A stretch of 64,000 bases of DNA from Pseudomonas lopnurensis (GCF_015070855.1 NZ_JADDIX010000018.1:37993-101992), one strand, 5' to 3'; shown: positions 8,800-18,278, counted from the first letter of the stretch. The notes: generated from the letters alone by a model not told the origin. A program made the numbers and translations.

Positions 8800-9726
8800 T
8801 CAGGCGATCGGCGGCAGCATGATCTCGTCGCTGCGCCGAACGCCGGAAGTCATTGCCCGGCATTGCTCGACGAATTCGCGCATGGCCGCGGTCTGATATT
8901 TGTGCGAATGCCAGATGAAATAGAACTGCCGGCGCAGATCCAGCGCCGGCGTCGCCACCGGTACCAGGCTGCCGCGGCGGAAGGCGTCACGCAGCGCCAG
9001 CCTTGAAATGCAGCCGATACCCAACCCCGACTCCACGGCGCGCTTGATCGCTTCGGTGTGTTCCAGTTCCAGACGCACATTGAGCTTGCCCGGCCGATGG
9101 CGCATGGCCTGCTCGAAGGTCATGCGGGTGCCGGAACCCTGTTCGCGCAGGATCCAGGCCTCGCGCGCAAGCTCGTCCAGATCCACGGAATCGCGCTGGG
9201 CCAGCGGATGCTGCGGCGCGCAGAACACCACCAGCTCGTCCTCGACCCAGGGCTGGACCTCCAGATCCGGATGCTGGCATTCGCCTTCGATCAAACCCAG
9301 ATCAAGTTCATGCTGAGCGACTTGCTGCACGATATGCGCGGTGTTCTGTACATGCAGCGTTACCCGGCATTCCGGATGGCGCTGCATGAAGCTGCCGATC
9401 AGCAGGGTGGCGAGGTAGTTGCCGATGGTCAGCGTCGCGCCGACCGCCAGCGAGCCGAAGCCGCTCTTGCCGTTGAGCAGGTCCTCGATGGCCCGCGCCT
9501 GATCGAGCAGGGCGACCGCCTGCGGCAGTAATTGTCGCCCCAGAGCGTTCAGGCACAGGCGTTTGCCGGCACGGTCGAACAACAGGCAGCCGGACTGGCG
9601 CTCCAGTTCGGCCAGCGAGGTGCTGGTGGCCGACTGCGAAAGGGAGAGGCTTTCGGCCGCGCGCGATACGCTTTCCTGGCGAGCTATCGCGGCGAATACT
9701 TCGAGCTGGCGAAGAGTGAAATGCAT
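8800..9726 (-). CDS. finR: LysR-type regulator FinR
   Basis: A 308-residue LysR-family regulator: winged helix-turn-helix at about 1-60 (LRQLEVFAAIARQESVSRAA, SLSQSATSTSLAELE) and a periplasmic-binding-like effector domain at about 90-295. It is transcribed divergently from fpr with 114 bases between starts, the arrangement of finR-fpr in Pseudomonas, where FinR activates fpr under superoxide or iron-related stress. The name rests on this context plus family; the effector site was not examined residue by residue. Confidence 0.85.
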   Translation of the reverse strand: MHFTLRQLEVFAAIARQESVSRAAESLSLSQSATSTSLAELERQSGCLLFDRAGKRLCLNALGRQLLPQAVALLDQARAIEDLLNGKSGFGSLAVGATLTIGNYLATLLIGSFMQRHPECRVTLHVQNTAHIVQQVAQHELDLGLIEGECQHPDLEVQPWVEDELVVFCAPQHPLAQRDSVDLDELAREAWILREQGSGTRMTFEQAMRHRPGKLNVRLELEHTEAIKRAVESGLGIGCISRLALRDAFRRGSLVPVATPALDLRRQFYFIWHSHKYQTAAMREFVEQCRAMTSGVRRSDEIMLPPIA

Positions 9727-9840
9727 ATCTATATAACCGATAACCTATATCTTTATTATTCGATTAACGAATATGGTTGGCGTCGATAAACTGCCGGCTA
9801 CGTAACGACGCCCGCCGCGACTCAATGAGGAATCCGCAGC
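9727..9840. promoter_or_regulatory. finR-fpr divergent promoter with palindrome
   Basis: AT-rich for this genome. TATTCG-N5-CGAATA (9757-9773) is a perfect 6-bp inverted repeat. Just beside it, read on the minus strand, GGTTAT occurs twice in tandem (within 9734-9747). Either could be the FinR site; LysR regulators typically bind such dyads in divergent promoters. Confidence 0.55.
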
Positions 9841-10617
9841 ATGAGTAACCTGAACGTTGAGCGTGTCCTCAGTGTGCACCATTGGAACGATACGCTGTTC
9901 AGCTTCAAGACTACCCGCAATCCCGGTTTGCGCTTCGAGAATGGCCAGTTCGTCATGATCGGTCTGGAAGTCGAAGGCCGCCCGCTGATGCGCGCCTACA
10001 GTATCGCCAGCCCGAACTACGAAGAACATCTCGAATTCTTCAGCATCAAGGTGCAGGACGGTCCGCTCACCTCGCGCCTGCAGCACCTGCAGGAAGGCGA
10101 TCAACTGATGGTCAGCCGCAAGCCGACCGGAACCCTGGTGCTCGACGACCTGCTGCCCGGCAAGCATCTGTATCTGCTCAGCACCGGCACCGGGCTGGCG
10201 CCGTTCATGAGCGTGATCCAGGATCCGGAGACTTACGAGCGATTCGAGAAGGTCGTGCTGGTGCACGGCGTTCGTTACGTCAACGAGGTTGCCTATCGCC
10301 AGTTCATCACCGAACACCTGCCGCAGAACGAGTTCTTCGGCGAGGCGGTGAAGGAAAAGCTGATCTATTACCCCACGGTGACCCGCGAGCCGTTCGAGAA
10401 CCAGGGGCGCCTGACCGATCTGATGCGCAGCGGCAAACTGTTCCGCGACATCGGCCTGCCGCCGATCAACCCGCAGGACGACCGCGCGATGATCTGCGGC
10501 AGCCCGAGCATGCTCGACGAAACCAGCCAGGTGCTGGACAGCTTCGGCCTGTCGGTATCGCCGCGCATGGGCGATCCGGGGCACTACCTGATCGAGCGCG
10601 CCTTCGTCGAGAAGTAA
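9841..10617 (+). CDS. fpr: Ferredoxin--NADP+ reductase
   Basis: A 258-residue flavoprotein of the ferredoxin-NADP+ reductase family, which moves electrons between NADPH and ferredoxin or flavodoxin through FAD. The FAD motif RAYSIAS lies at residues 51-57 and the NADP-binding STGTGLAPFMSV at about 115-126. The protein ends FVEK, as in the bacterial subclass that binds FAD in an extended form. Length matches Pseudomonas Fpr (258-259). ATG at 9841 follows a GAGGAA sequence. Control by the divergent FinR is likely. Confidence 0.95.
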   Translation: MSNLNVERVLSVHHWNDTLFSFKTTRNPGLRFENGQFVMIGLEVEGRPLMRAYSIASPNYEEHLEFFSIKVQDGPLTSRLQHLQEGDQLMVSRKPTGTLVLDDLLPGKHLYLLSTGTGLAPFMSVIQDPETYERFEKVVLVHGVRYVNEVAYRQFITEHLPQNEFFGEAVKEKLIYYPTVTREPFENQGRLTDLMRSGKLFRDIGLPPINPQDDRAMICGSPSMLDETSQVLDSFGLSVSPRMGDPGHYLIERAFVEK

Positions 10618-10669
10618 GGGCGGCGGCCATGCGGCCCTCCGGCCTGCGTCTCGACGCAGACCAGGGGGC

Positions 10670-11155
10670 TCAGACGTAGGCGGCGCAACATTTCTTGAAT
10701 TTCTGACCGCTGCCGCAAGGGCAGGGGTCGTTGCGCCCGGCCTTCAGGGGCACGGTCGGGTCGATGAAGTACCAGTGTCCGTCGTTCTGCACGAAGGCCG
10801 AGCGCTCCTGATGCACGTGCTCGCCGCTCTGGTCGTGCCAACGGGCGGTGAAGCTCACCAGGGCATGCTCGGGCTTGCCCCCCAGTACCGTGCTTTCGCC
10901 CACTTCCAATCCCAGCCAGGTGCTTTCCAGGCTCCAGTGCCGCATGCCGTCAAGATCCAGCGCGGCTTGCTGCGCCGGCAGCGTGGTGGCTTGCAGGTAA
11001 TCGATCAGCCCCAGCACATAAGCGCTGTAGCGCGAGCGCATCAGCAACTCGGCGCTGGGTGCCGCGGTTCCGGCGTGATAACGGCCGCAGCACTGGCCGA
11101 GGGAATCGCCGCTGCCGCAAGGGCAGTTGGTTTCGTGCGCTTGCCGATCGGTCAT
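10670..11155 (-). CDS. YchJ-like UPF0225 protein with two SEC-C motifs
   Basis: A 161-residue protein with the SEC-C zinc motif at both ends: [13 protein letters not shown] near residues 9-21 and [13 protein letters not shown] near the C-terminus, with a YchJ middle domain ([21 protein letters not shown]). The same motif in SecA binds zinc and SecB; the role of YchJ proteins is not established. ATG at 11155 is chosen; GTG at 11164 is possible because it overlaps the upstream stop. The gene overlaps or abuts the upstream DUF6231-like gene, so the two are probably translationally coupled. Confidence 0.88.
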   Translation of the reverse strand: MTDRQAHETNCPCGSGDSLGQCCGRYHAGTAAPSAELLMRSRYSAYVLGLIDYLQATTLPAQQAALDLDGMRHWSLESTWLGLEVGESTVLGGKPEHALVSFTARWHDQSGEHVHQERSAFVQNDGHWYFIDPTVPLKAGRNDPCPCGSGQKFKKCCAAYV

Positions 11156-11157
11156 GT

Positions 11158-11655
11158 TCACCACCAGTATTTGCCGAACATCTCGGGATTGGCCCAGAAC
11201 CTGGCGTTCAGCCAGTCCGGAACCTGCTTGTATTGGAGCAGGTCGTAGGTGAATAGCGTCAAGGTCTGTCCGTCGCGCTGGAAGCGTTCGCTGATCTGCA
11301 GGGCCAGCGCATAGAAGTCGGTGGCCTGCCAGTCGCAGGCGTCCAGGTCGACGAGCACGGCCATGCGGCTGGCGTTCAGGTTGCGAATGCCTCCGAGCAG
11401 TTCCAGGCCGCTGCGCTTGGGCAAGTGTTCGAGGCAGTCGACGATGATCGCCAGGTCATAGCGCTGTTGGGCCAGGTCTTCCGGAAGCGGCGCCGTTCGT
11501 GCGCGATCGATACCGCTTTCCGGATGGCATTGGGCGTATGCGGCGAGTGCCGGTTGCTCGCTGTGTCCGACGTGCAGGAGGCGTGACGGCGCATGGTGTT
11601 CGAGCAGGGCTGCCAAGGCTTGCTGGGGCGTGCGCGCTACAGGGTTTTCAGTCAA
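11158..11655 (-). CDS. DUF6231-like protein, methyltransferase-fold appearance
   Basis: A 165-residue protein upstream of and coupled to the YchJ-like gene. It begins with a Rossmann-like [15 protein letters not shown] and has [18 protein letters not shown], which recalls the post-I/motif IV region of class I SAM methyltransferases, but the glycine-rich SAM loop is not clear. I recall this type of protein beside YchJ in many Pseudomonas genomes under DUF6231. The C-terminus is rich in aromatic residues ([14 protein letters not shown]). Function unknown. Confidence 0.65.
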   Translation of the reverse strand: MTENPVARTPQQALAALLEHHAPSRLLHVGHSEQPALAAYAQCHPESGIDRARTAPLPEDLAQQRYDLAIIVDCLEHLPKRSGLELLGGIRNLNASRMAVLVDLDACDWQATDFYALALQISERFQRDGQTLTLFTYDLLQYKQVPDWLNARFWANPEMFGKYWW

Positions 11656-11787
11656 TCGAGAATCCTCGTTTCAAGCGTAAAGACTAGCGTGGTGCCGTTT
11701 GTCGGCCTAGTCTGAAAATAACCGGAGCCGCCCGGAGTTCTCGTGCGGGGCGATTCTGGCTGAATTCCACACTGGAGGTTTTAACCG

Positions 11788-12420
11788 ATGAGTACTTTAC
11801 GGACAGCAGTACCCGTGATTGTCATGACCACGTTCCTGGCAGGTTGCGCAGGCGTGCAGAAACAGGATTGGCCTACCTGTGCCGCCGTTGGTGGAGTGAC
11901 CGGTGCCGCATTGGGGGCCATCGAAAGCAGCACCTATACCGGTTGGGGGGCGCTGATCGGCGGCGGCGTCGCGGCGGCCTATTGTTGGGCAAACGGCATG
12001 GAAGAGGAAACCGTTGCGGTCGTGGAGACGGTGCAGCCGGTGCCTGAGCCTGAGCCGGAGCCTGCTGCCGCGCCGGTGCGGGTCGAGCTGGACGTCAAGT
12101 TCGACTTCGATCGCGCCGTGGTCAAGCCCGACAGCTACGCCGACATCCAGAACCTCGCCGACTTCATGAAGGAGTACGGGCAGACCTCCACCGTGCTGGA
12201 AGGCCATACCGACTCGATCGGTACCGATGCCTATAACCAGCGCCTCTCCGAACGTCGCGCCAACGCGGTACGTGAAGTGCTGGTCGATCAGTATGGCGTG
12301 GAAGGCAGCCGGGTGAATGCGGTCGGTTACGGTGAATCCCGTCCCGTCGCCGATAACGCGACCGAGGAAGGGCGTGCGATCAACCGTCGTGTAGAAGCCG
12401 AAGTCGAAGCCCGTCCCTGA
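11788..12420 (+). CDS. OmpA-family peptidoglycan-binding lipoprotein
   Basis: A 210-residue predicted lipoprotein. The signal peptide ends in the lipobox LAGC (Cys about 21). A glycine-rich zone (about 30-70) resembles glycine-zipper segments, then a Pro-Glu-rich linker (PEPEPEPAAAP), then a C-terminal OmpA-like domain (about 100-208) with FDFDRAVVKPDS, GHTDSIG and the peptidoglycan-contact motif NQRLSERRANAV. It is expected to anchor in the outer membrane and bind meso-diaminopimelate of the cell wall. It stands alone, with a strong terminator right after it. Confidence 0.9.
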   Translation: MSTLRTAVPVIVMTTFLAGCAGVQKQDWPTCAAVGGVTGAALGAIESSTYTGWGALIGGGVAAAYCWANGMEEETVAVVETVQPVPEPEPEPAAAPVRVELDVKFDFDRAVVKPDSYADIQNLADFMKEYGQTSTVLEGHTDSIGTDAYNQRLSERRANAVREVLVDQYGVEGSRVNAVGYGESRPVADNATEEGRAINRRVEAEVEARP

Positions 12421-12440
12421 TCCCGGGTCGGTTCACTTCC

Positions 12441-12463
12441 AAGCCGGGCCACGAGCCCGGCTT
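12441..12463 (+). terminator. Intrinsic terminator after OmpA-family gene
   Basis: AAGCCGGGC and GCCCGGCTT form a perfect 9-bp stem with a 5-base loop, followed by TT and a T-rich stretch. It lies 20 bases after the stop and can also serve the convergent gene at 12,474. Confidence 0.9.
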
Positions 12464-12473
12464 TTCATTGCTT

Positions 12474-12938
12474 TCACAATGCGGGGCGGGCACTGGCGAG
12501 GGCGATGATGGCCAGCCCCAGTACAAGGTTGATGCCCACCAGCCGGCGAATCACGCCGAGCACCGCACCGCCCGCCGGCCAGTCTTCGGCGGCGATCGCG
12601 CGCTTGAGCGCCGGCAGCTGCAGCAGTTGGATACGCAGGAACAGTGCCAGCATGATCAGGTACAGGCCGGCCATGATGTGCACGTAGCGCGGCGCGCTTG
12701 CCATGGCGCCGAAGCGCATGTGCCACAGGCCGATCCCGCTGATGGGCAATACCAGCACCGTCACCCAGACCCAGTGGAAGAAGCGACGGAATACATCGGC
12801 CCAGAGCTTCAATCGCTCTGGCGCCTGCAGCATGGCTACCGCGGCCGGGCGCAGCACCATCCAGGCGAAGAACATGCCGCCAACCCAGATCGTTGCGGCG
12901 AGGACGTGAAGTGCGTAGAGCAGGGCGAAGGGCGTCAA
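12474..12938 (-). CDS. CopD-like small integral membrane protein
   Basis: About 154 residues with four membrane segments. The first holds LYALHVLAATIWVGGMFFAW, and a histidine-bearing RYVHIMAGLYLIM occurs mid-protein, the pattern of CopD/cytochrome-b561-like putative copper or haem membrane proteins. The start is a choice: TTG at 12,938 has GGAG seven to eight bases upstream and gives a protein that begins at the first membrane helix; ATG at 12,980 would add 14 residues lacking family character and would place the start nearly on top of the divergent dinG promoter. No copper resistance genes are nearby. Function uncertain. Confidence 0.7.
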   Translation of the reverse strand: MTPFALLYALHVLAATIWVGGMFFAWMVLRPAAVAMLQAPERLKLWADVFRRFFHWVWVTVLVLPISGIGLWHMRFGAMASAPRYVHIMAGLYLIMLALFLRIQLLQLPALKRAIAAEDWPAGGAVLGVIRRLVGINLVLGLAIIALASARPAL

Positions 12939-13024
12939 GGGCAAATCTCCGGTGGCGGTTGGGCGATCGCGCGCTATCATAGCCGCCCCATCGAGACACT
13001 GAAAATATATACAGCTACGCGCCC

Positions 13025-15169
13025 ATGCTCAGTACCGAACTCAAGTCCCAGATCCAGGGCGCCTATTCCCGCTTTCTCGAGGCCAAGGGGCTCAAGCCCC
13101 GTTACGGCCAGCGCCTGATGATCGCCGAGGTGGCCAAGGTGCTGGGCGCGATCAAGGCCGACGACGAAGGCCGCCGCGACGGCGAGCCGGCGGTGGTCGC
13201 GGTCGAGGCCGGTACCGGTACCGGCAAGACGGTCGCCTACAGCCTGGCGGTCATTCCCACCGCCAAGGCCGCCGGCAAGCGGCTGGTCATCGCCACGGCC
13301 ACCGTGGCGCTGCAGGAACAGATCGTGCACAAGGACCTGCCGGACCTGATGCGCAACAGCGGGCTCAGCTTCAGCTTCGCCCTGGCCAAGGGGCGTGGGC
13401 GCTACCTGTGCCTGTCCAAGCTGGACATGCTGCTGCAGGAAGGTCAGGCGCAGAACGCCACTGCGCAGTTGTTCGAGGAGGAAGGCTTTCGCCTCGAGGT
13501 CGACGAGCGCAGCCAGAAGCTGTTCACCGGCATGATCGAGAAGCTGGCCGGCAATCGCTGGGATGGCGATCGCGACAGCTGGCCGGAAGAACTGGGCGAT
13601 GCCGACTGGGCGCAGCTGACCACCGACCACAGCCAGTGTACCGGCCGGCACTGCCCCAACTTCCAGCAATGCGCCTTCTACAAGGCGCGCGAGGGCATGA
13701 CCAAGGTCGATGTGATCGTGACCAACCACGACATGGTCCTGGCCGACCTGGCGCTCGGTGGCGGCGCGGTGCTGCCCGATCCGCGCGAGACGATCTACGT
13801 CTTCGACGAAGGACACCACCTGCCGGACAAGGCCATCGGCCACTTCGCCCATTTCACCCGTCTGCGCTCGACGGCCGACTGGCTGGGGCAGGTGGAAAAG
13901 AACCTGACCAAGCTGCTCGCCCAGCATCCCTTGCCCGGCGAACTCGGCCGGCTGGTCGAAGGCGTTCCGGAACTCGCCCGCGAGCTGCGTACTCAGCAGC
14001 AGTTCATGTTCAGCGCCTGCGAACAGCTCGCCGACTTCAAGGCCGGCGAGGACATGGAGGGCCGCGAGCGGCCGCGCCATCGTTTCGTTGGCGGCGTGGT
14101 GCCGGAGCACCTGGTCGAGCTCGGCACCGAGTTGAAGAAGGGCTTTTCCAAGCTGACCGATGTGTTCAGCCGCCTCGCCGAACTGCTCAAGGAGGCGATG
14201 GATGGCGAAACGGGCGCCGGGATCGCCAGCCACCAGGCCGAAGAGTGGTATCCGCTGTTCGGCAGCCTGCTGACGCGCGCGCAGGGCAACTGGGAGCTGT
14301 GGACCGCCTTCACCATCGAGGATCCCGAGGACAGCCCGCCGATGGCGCGCTGGCTGACCCTGGCCGACAGCGGCGCGCTGTTCGATATCGAGGTCAACGC
14401 CAGCCCGATCCTCGCCGCCGAAACGCTGCGGCGCAACCTCTGGAACGTGGCCTACGGCGCGCTGGTGACCTCGGCGACGCTCACCGCGCTGAACAGCTTC
14501 GATCGCTACCGCATGCGCGCCGGGCTGCCGAAGGCGGCGGTTACCGCCGTGGTGCCGAGCCCCTTCCATCATGCCGATGCCGGGGTGCTCAGGGTTCCGG
14601 ACCTGAAGGCCGACCCGCGCGATGCCGCGGCGCACACCGCAGCCATCGTGCGCGAGCTGCCGCAACTTGTGGAAGGGTCGCGCGGCACCCTGGTGCTGTT
14701 CTCGTCGCGCCGGCAGATGCAGGACGTGTTCGACGGCCTCGAGCGCGACTGGCGCCGGCGGGTGCTGATCCAGGGCAACCTGTCCAAGCAGGAGACGCTG
14801 AACAAGCACAAGGCGCGGGTCGACGATGGCGAGGCCAGCGTGCTGTTCGGCCTGGCCAGCTTCGCCGAAGGCGTCGACCTGCCGGGGGCCTACTGCGAGC
14901 ACGTGGTCATCGCCAAGATTCCCTTCGCCGTGCCGGACGACCCGGTGGAGGCGGCGCTGGCGGAGTGGATCGAAGCGCGAGGCGGCAATCCATTCATGGA
15001 GATCGCCGTGCCGGATGCCTCGCTGCGGCTGGTCCAGGCCTGCGGCCGGTTGCTGCGTACCGAAGCGGACCGGGGGACGATCACGCTGCTCGATCGGCGG
15101 GTGGTCACCCAGCGCTACGGCAAGGCGATTCTCAATGCGCTGCCGCCGTTCCGCCGCGAAATCGGCTAG
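13025..15169 (+). CDS. dinG: ATP-dependent DNA helicase DinG
   Basis: A 714-residue superfamily 2, XPD-like 5'-3' helicase. Walker A is AGTGTGKT (about 62-69); the iron-sulfur cluster cysteines appear as YLC near 128 and the CTGRHC...CAF group near 203-216; the Walker B/DEAH box reads DEGHH near 260; and the C-terminal motif VI region is QACGRLLRTEADRG. DinG unwinds DNA, RNA:DNA hybrids and R-loops and is SOS-linked in E. coli. Length matches Pseudomonas DinG. The start ATG has no strong Shine-Dalgarno sequence. Divergent from the CopD-like gene. Confidence 0.95.
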   Translation: MLSTELKSQIQGAYSRFLEAKGLKPRYGQRLMIAEVAKVLGAIKADDEGRRDGEPAVVAVEAGTGTGKTVAYSLAVIPTAKAAGKRLVIATATVALQEQIVHKDLPDLMRNSGLSFSFALAKGRGRYLCLSKLDMLLQEGQAQNATAQLFEEEGFRLEVDERSQKLFTGMIEKLAGNRWDGDRDSWPEELGDADWAQLTTDHSQCTGRHCPNFQQCAFYKAREGMTKVDVIVTNHDMVLADLALGGGAVLPDPRETIYVFDEGHHLPDKAIGHFAHFTRLRSTADWLGQVEKNLTKLLAQHPLPGELGRLVEGVPELARELRTQQQFMFSACEQLADFKAGEDMEGRERPRHRFVGGVVPEHLVELGTELKKGFSKLTDVFSRLAELLKEAMDGETGAGIASHQAEEWYPLFGSLLTRAQGNWELWTAFTIEDPEDSPPMARWLTLADSGALFDIEVNASPILAAETLRRNLWNVAYGALVTSATLTALNSFDRYRMRAGLPKAAVTAVVPSPFHHADAGVLRVPDLKADPRDAAAHTAAIVRELPQLVEGSRGTLVLFSSRRQMQDVFDGLERDWRRRVLIQGNLSKQETLNKHKARVDDGEASVLFGLASFAEGVDLPGAYCEHVVIAKIPFAVPDDPVEAALAEWIEARGGNPFMEIAVPDASLRLVQACGRLLRTEADRGTITLLDRRVVTQRYGKAILNALPPFRREIG

Positions 15170-15260
15170 CCGGACGGCAATCATCGGGCGCGATAAGCCG
15201 TCATCAGCGGGCCGTGCGGCCGTTCCCTTGCGTGGCCGCGATTGCCAGAATGAGGCCGCG

Positions 15261-16433
15261 ATGAAATTCGATACGAGGTGCAACGTGCAGATTCAGGGCT
15301 ATTTCGATCTTCGCTTCGAGGCGGTCAAGGATGCGTTCGGCGCGCTGTTCGAACGTACCGGGCAACGCGGTGCCGCAATGTGCGTGCAGATCGGCGGCGA
15401 GACGGTCGTCGATCTCTGGGCCGGCGTCGCCGACAACGCGGGCGAGGAGGCCTGGCACGGCGATACCCTGGTGAACCTGTTTTCCTGTACCAAGGCGTTC
15501 ACCGCCGTGGCCGCCTTGCAACTGGTCGCGCAAGGCAAGCTGGAGCTCGACGAGCCGGTCGCGCGGGTCTGGCCGGAATTCGCCGCGAACGGCAAGCAGG
15601 CCGTCACCCTGCGCCAGCTGCTTTGCCATCGCGCCGGGCTGCCGGCGGTACGCCAGCCATTGCCGGCCGAGGCACTGTACGACTGGACGAGCATGACCGC
15701 TGCGCTGGCGGCCGAGCAGCCCTGGTGGGTGCCGGGCGAGGGTCAAGGCTATGCCGCCATGACCTATGGCTGGCTGGTCGGCGAGTTGTTGCGGCGTGTC
15801 GACGGGCGCGGACCTGGCGAGTCGATCGTCGCGCGCACCGCCGCGCCGCTCGGCCTGGACTTTCACATCGGGCTGGCCGACAGCGAATTTCACCGTGTCG
15901 CCCACCTGACCCGCGGCAGGAACGATTTCGGCGATGCCGCGGCGCAGCGCCTGCTCCAGGCCCTGGTCGGCGAGCCGACTTCGCTCGTCGCCCGGGCGTT
16001 CAACAACCCGCCATCGATCATGAGCAGCGGCAACAAGCCCGAATGGCGGCGCATGGCGCAGCCGGCCGCCAATGGCCACGGCAACGCCCGCGCGCTGGCG
16101 GGCTTCTACATGGGGCTGCTGCAGGGGCGGCTGCTCGATGATGCGTTGTTGGCCGAGATGACACGCGAGCACAGTATCGGCGAAGATCGCACGCTGCTGG
16201 CCCGGACGCGCTTCGGCCTGGGTTGCTGGCTCGATCAACCCGAGGTCGCCAATGCCACCTTCGCCATGGGGCCACGTGCGTTCGGCCACCCCGGCGCGGG
16301 CGGAAGCATCGGTTTTGCCGATCCGGAACGGGAGCTGGCGTTCGGTTTCGTGACCAATACACTCGGTCCCTACGTACTGATGGACCCACGGGCCCAGGCG
16401 CTGGCGCGCAGTGTCGTCGCTTGCCTGGGGTGA
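15261..16433 (+). CDS. Serine hydrolase, class C beta-lactamase/esterase family (EstB-like)
   Basis: A 390-residue member of the beta-lactamase-related family. The nucleophile motif SxxK is SCTK at Ser75-Lys78 (in NLFSCTKAF), a Tyr motif follows as MTYGWLVGE near 170, and the C-terminal HPGAGGSIGFADPE takes the place of the KTG triad (as HxG). These features fit esterases such as EstB better than true beta-lactamases, and no signal peptide is seen, so the protein is probably cytoplasmic. The start at 15,261 is tentative; a GTG slightly downstream would also work. It follows dinG by 91 bases. The substrate is unknown. Confidence 0.85.
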   Translation: MKFDTRCNVQIQGYFDLRFEAVKDAFGALFERTGQRGAAMCVQIGGETVVDLWAGVADNAGEEAWHGDTLVNLFSCTKAFTAVAALQLVAQGKLELDEPVARVWPEFAANGKQAVTLRQLLCHRAGLPAVRQPLPAEALYDWTSMTAALAAEQPWWVPGEGQGYAAMTYGWLVGELLRRVDGRGPGESIVARTAAPLGLDFHIGLADSEFHRVAHLTRGRNDFGDAAAQRLLQALVGEPTSLVARAFNNPPSIMSSGNKPEWRRMAQPAANGHGNARALAGFYMGLLQGRLLDDALLAEMTREHSIGEDRTLLARTRFGLGCWLDQPEVANATFAMGPRAFGHPGAGGSIGFADPERELAFGFVTNTLGPYVLMDPRAQALARSVVACLG

Positions 16434-16571
16434 GCCACTCGTCAGTTCTGCATGGTGAAGCTTTTCAGATGAAGGACTTGCGTCCACAATTTCAACCCAT
16501 ACTTCACTAACCGCCCGACCTGGATGGGTCGCGCCTTTCCCCTGAACGTTTCTGGTTGCGGAACCTTGCAC

Positions 16572-17192
16572 ATGAACCTGCTGAAGAGCGCCTCCCTGAT
16601 TCTTTGCATGATCGTTACCGGCTGTAGCTCCAATAGTGAAAAACCTGCCGATGTCGCGGCAGTCGCACCGAAGCCCGATACAGCCTGGCTCGACGATTAC
16701 GAGGCGCGTCTTCGCGAAGCCCTCAAGGACAGCCGTTTCGAACTGGAGCGCCGTGACAGCGTGCTGGTTGTCACCGCGCCGGTGGACTCTTCGTTCAATC
16801 CCGATCGTCCGGGCATGCTGCTGCCGGTCACGCTGGGGCCGATCACGCGCGTGGCCAAGCTGGTCGAGTCGGACGACAAGACGGCGGTGGTCGTGCTCGG
16901 GCATGCCGACAGCACCGGCTCCGATGAAATCAACCGCACCATCAGCCGTGAGCGTGCCGGCGCGGTCGCGGCGATCTTCCGCCTGAGCGGTCTCAAGCAT
17001 GACCGGCTGCGTATTCGCGGCCTGGGCTCGGATATGCCGCGGGCCGCCAACGACAGCCAGGAGGGGCGTGCGTTGAATCGCCGGGTCGAGATGGTGCTGG
17101 CGCCGCAGACCACGCTGCTGGCCCTGATCGCCCAGTACAACCAGCCCGCCCCGAGCCCGACCCAGGTGGCGGCGGCCGAGGTTGCCAAGTAA
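16572..17192 (+). CDS. OmpA-family lipoprotein
   Basis: A 206-residue predicted lipoprotein: signal peptide with lipobox VTGC (Cys about 17), then an N-terminal domain of about 60 residues, then an OmpA-like domain (about 85-180) with GHADSTG and INRTISRERAGAV, ending in ALNRRVEMVL. It is the second OmpA-type lipoprotein in 5 kb but is not a close copy of the first. ATG at 16,572 is chosen for the signal peptide. It lies next to pdxH, as in P. aeruginosa (PA1048-PA1049). Confidence 0.88.
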   Translation: MNLLKSASLILCMIVTGCSSNSEKPADVAAVAPKPDTAWLDDYEARLREALKDSRFELERRDSVLVVTAPVDSSFNPDRPGMLLPVTLGPITRVAKLVESDDKTAVVVLGHADSTGSDEINRTISRERAGAVAAIFRLSGLKHDRLRIRGLGSDMPRAANDSQEGRALNRRVEMVLAPQTTLLALIAQYNQPAPSPTQVAAAEVAK

Positions 17193-17222
17193 GGCGCCTC
17201 GCGACGGCGTGACGCTCCGAGC

Positions 17223-17246
17223 AACAGGCCCGCATGCGGGCCTGTT
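17223..17246 (+). terminator. Intrinsic terminator after OmpA-family lipoprotein
   Basis: AACAGGCCCGC paired with GCGGGCCTGTT gives a stem of about 11 bp with a minimal loop, followed by TTCG. It lies 30 bases after the stop. Confidence 0.88.
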
Positions 17247-17398
17247 TTCGTTGGGATGGTTTGCCTTGAATCAAGCGGGTTCCGGGGAAAAGCGGATAAG
17301 CTTGTTTCCTGCAGATCGACCCGGTTCGTTGCTCACCGTCTGGTCGTGAACCGCCCGGCACGCCGAGGCCTGTCTACCCAATAACAAGGAGTCACGCG

Positions 17399-18046
17399 AT
17401 GATCCAGACCCTGGCCGATATGCGCCGCGACTACACCCGTGACGGACTCGGCGAGGCCAATGCGCCGGCCGAGCCCTTCGGTCTGTTCCGTCAGTGGTTC
17501 ACCGAGGCGATGAAAACCGAGCAGGCTCCGGTGGAGCCCAATGCGATGACCCTGGCAACGGTCGATGCCGAAGGGCGGCCGCATTGCAGGGTCCTGCTGC
17601 TCAAGGCGCTGGACGAGCGCGGCTTCACGTTCTTCACCAACTACGACAGCGCCAAGGGGCAACAGCTGCAGGCGACGCCTTACGCGGCCATGACCTTCTT
17701 CTGGCCGACGCTCGAGCGCCAGGTGCGTATCGAGGGGCGGGTGGAGAAGGTGAGTCAGGAGGAGTCGGATGCCTATTTCCATGTGCGTCCGCTGGGCAGC
17801 CGGCTGGGCGCTTGGGCGTCGCCGCAGAGTCAGGTGATCCGTGATCGGGCGGAGCTGGAGCGGCTGCTCGCCGAGACCGAGCAGCGCTTCCTCGACAAGG
17901 CGCCGCATTGTCCGCCGCACTGGGGCGGTTACCGCCTGTTGCCGGAGCGCATCGAGTTCTGGCAGGGGCGTCCGAGTCGTCTGCACGACCGACTCGATTA
18001 TCGGCTGATCGCCAAGGGTTGGCAGCGTGAGCGTCTGGCGCCCTGA
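17399..18046 (+). CDS. pdxH: Pyridoxamine/pyridoxine 5'-phosphate oxidase
   Basis: A 215-residue FMN enzyme that oxidises pyridoxine or pyridoxamine 5'-phosphate to pyridoxal 5'-phosphate, the last step of vitamin B6 synthesis and salvage. Typical stretches are [22 protein letters not shown] (FMN contacts), [13 protein letters not shown], the [17 protein letters not shown] segment, and the C-terminal [16 protein letters not shown] with the substrate-binding arginine and histidine, ending RLAP. ATG at 17,399 follows AAGGAG. Single gene. Confidence 0.97.
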   Translation: MIQTLADMRRDYTRDGLGEANAPAEPFGLFRQWFTEAMKTEQAPVEPNAMTLATVDAEGRPHCRVLLLKALDERGFTFFTNYDSAKGQQLQATPYAAMTFFWPTLERQVRIEGRVEKVSQEESDAYFHVRPLGSRLGAWASPQSQVIRDRAELERLLAETEQRFLDKAPHCPPHWGGYRLLPERIEFWQGRPSRLHDRLDYRLIAKGWQRERLAP

Positions 18047-18278
18047 TTGGGCTCAGTGAAGTCCTGGGTGGGGTGTCCTTTCTTGCGTGTTGCAAGGGCG
18101 CGTATGCCGTAGGCCGGGGCGCAGCCTGAGGAACGCAGCGACGAAGCCCGGCGCATTATGCCGTGTCTGTTGGGTTTCGCTGCGCTCAGCGCCAGCCTGC
18201 CCGCGAACGTCCGATTGCGCGAACATCGGCTCTTCTTTTCATGAGCGAATCGGCACAGGATGCACGCCTTGCAGCGCC
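18047..18278. other. Intergenic region with degenerate inverted repeat
   Basis: About 230 bases without a credible gene. The segment near 18,110-18,190 carries GGCCGGGGCGCAGCC...GGAACGCAGCGACGAAGCCC and, further on, TTGGGTTTCGCTGCGCTCAGC, which looks like the dispersed cgaagccc/gggtttcg repeat common between convergent Pseudomonas genes. Confidence 0.35.
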
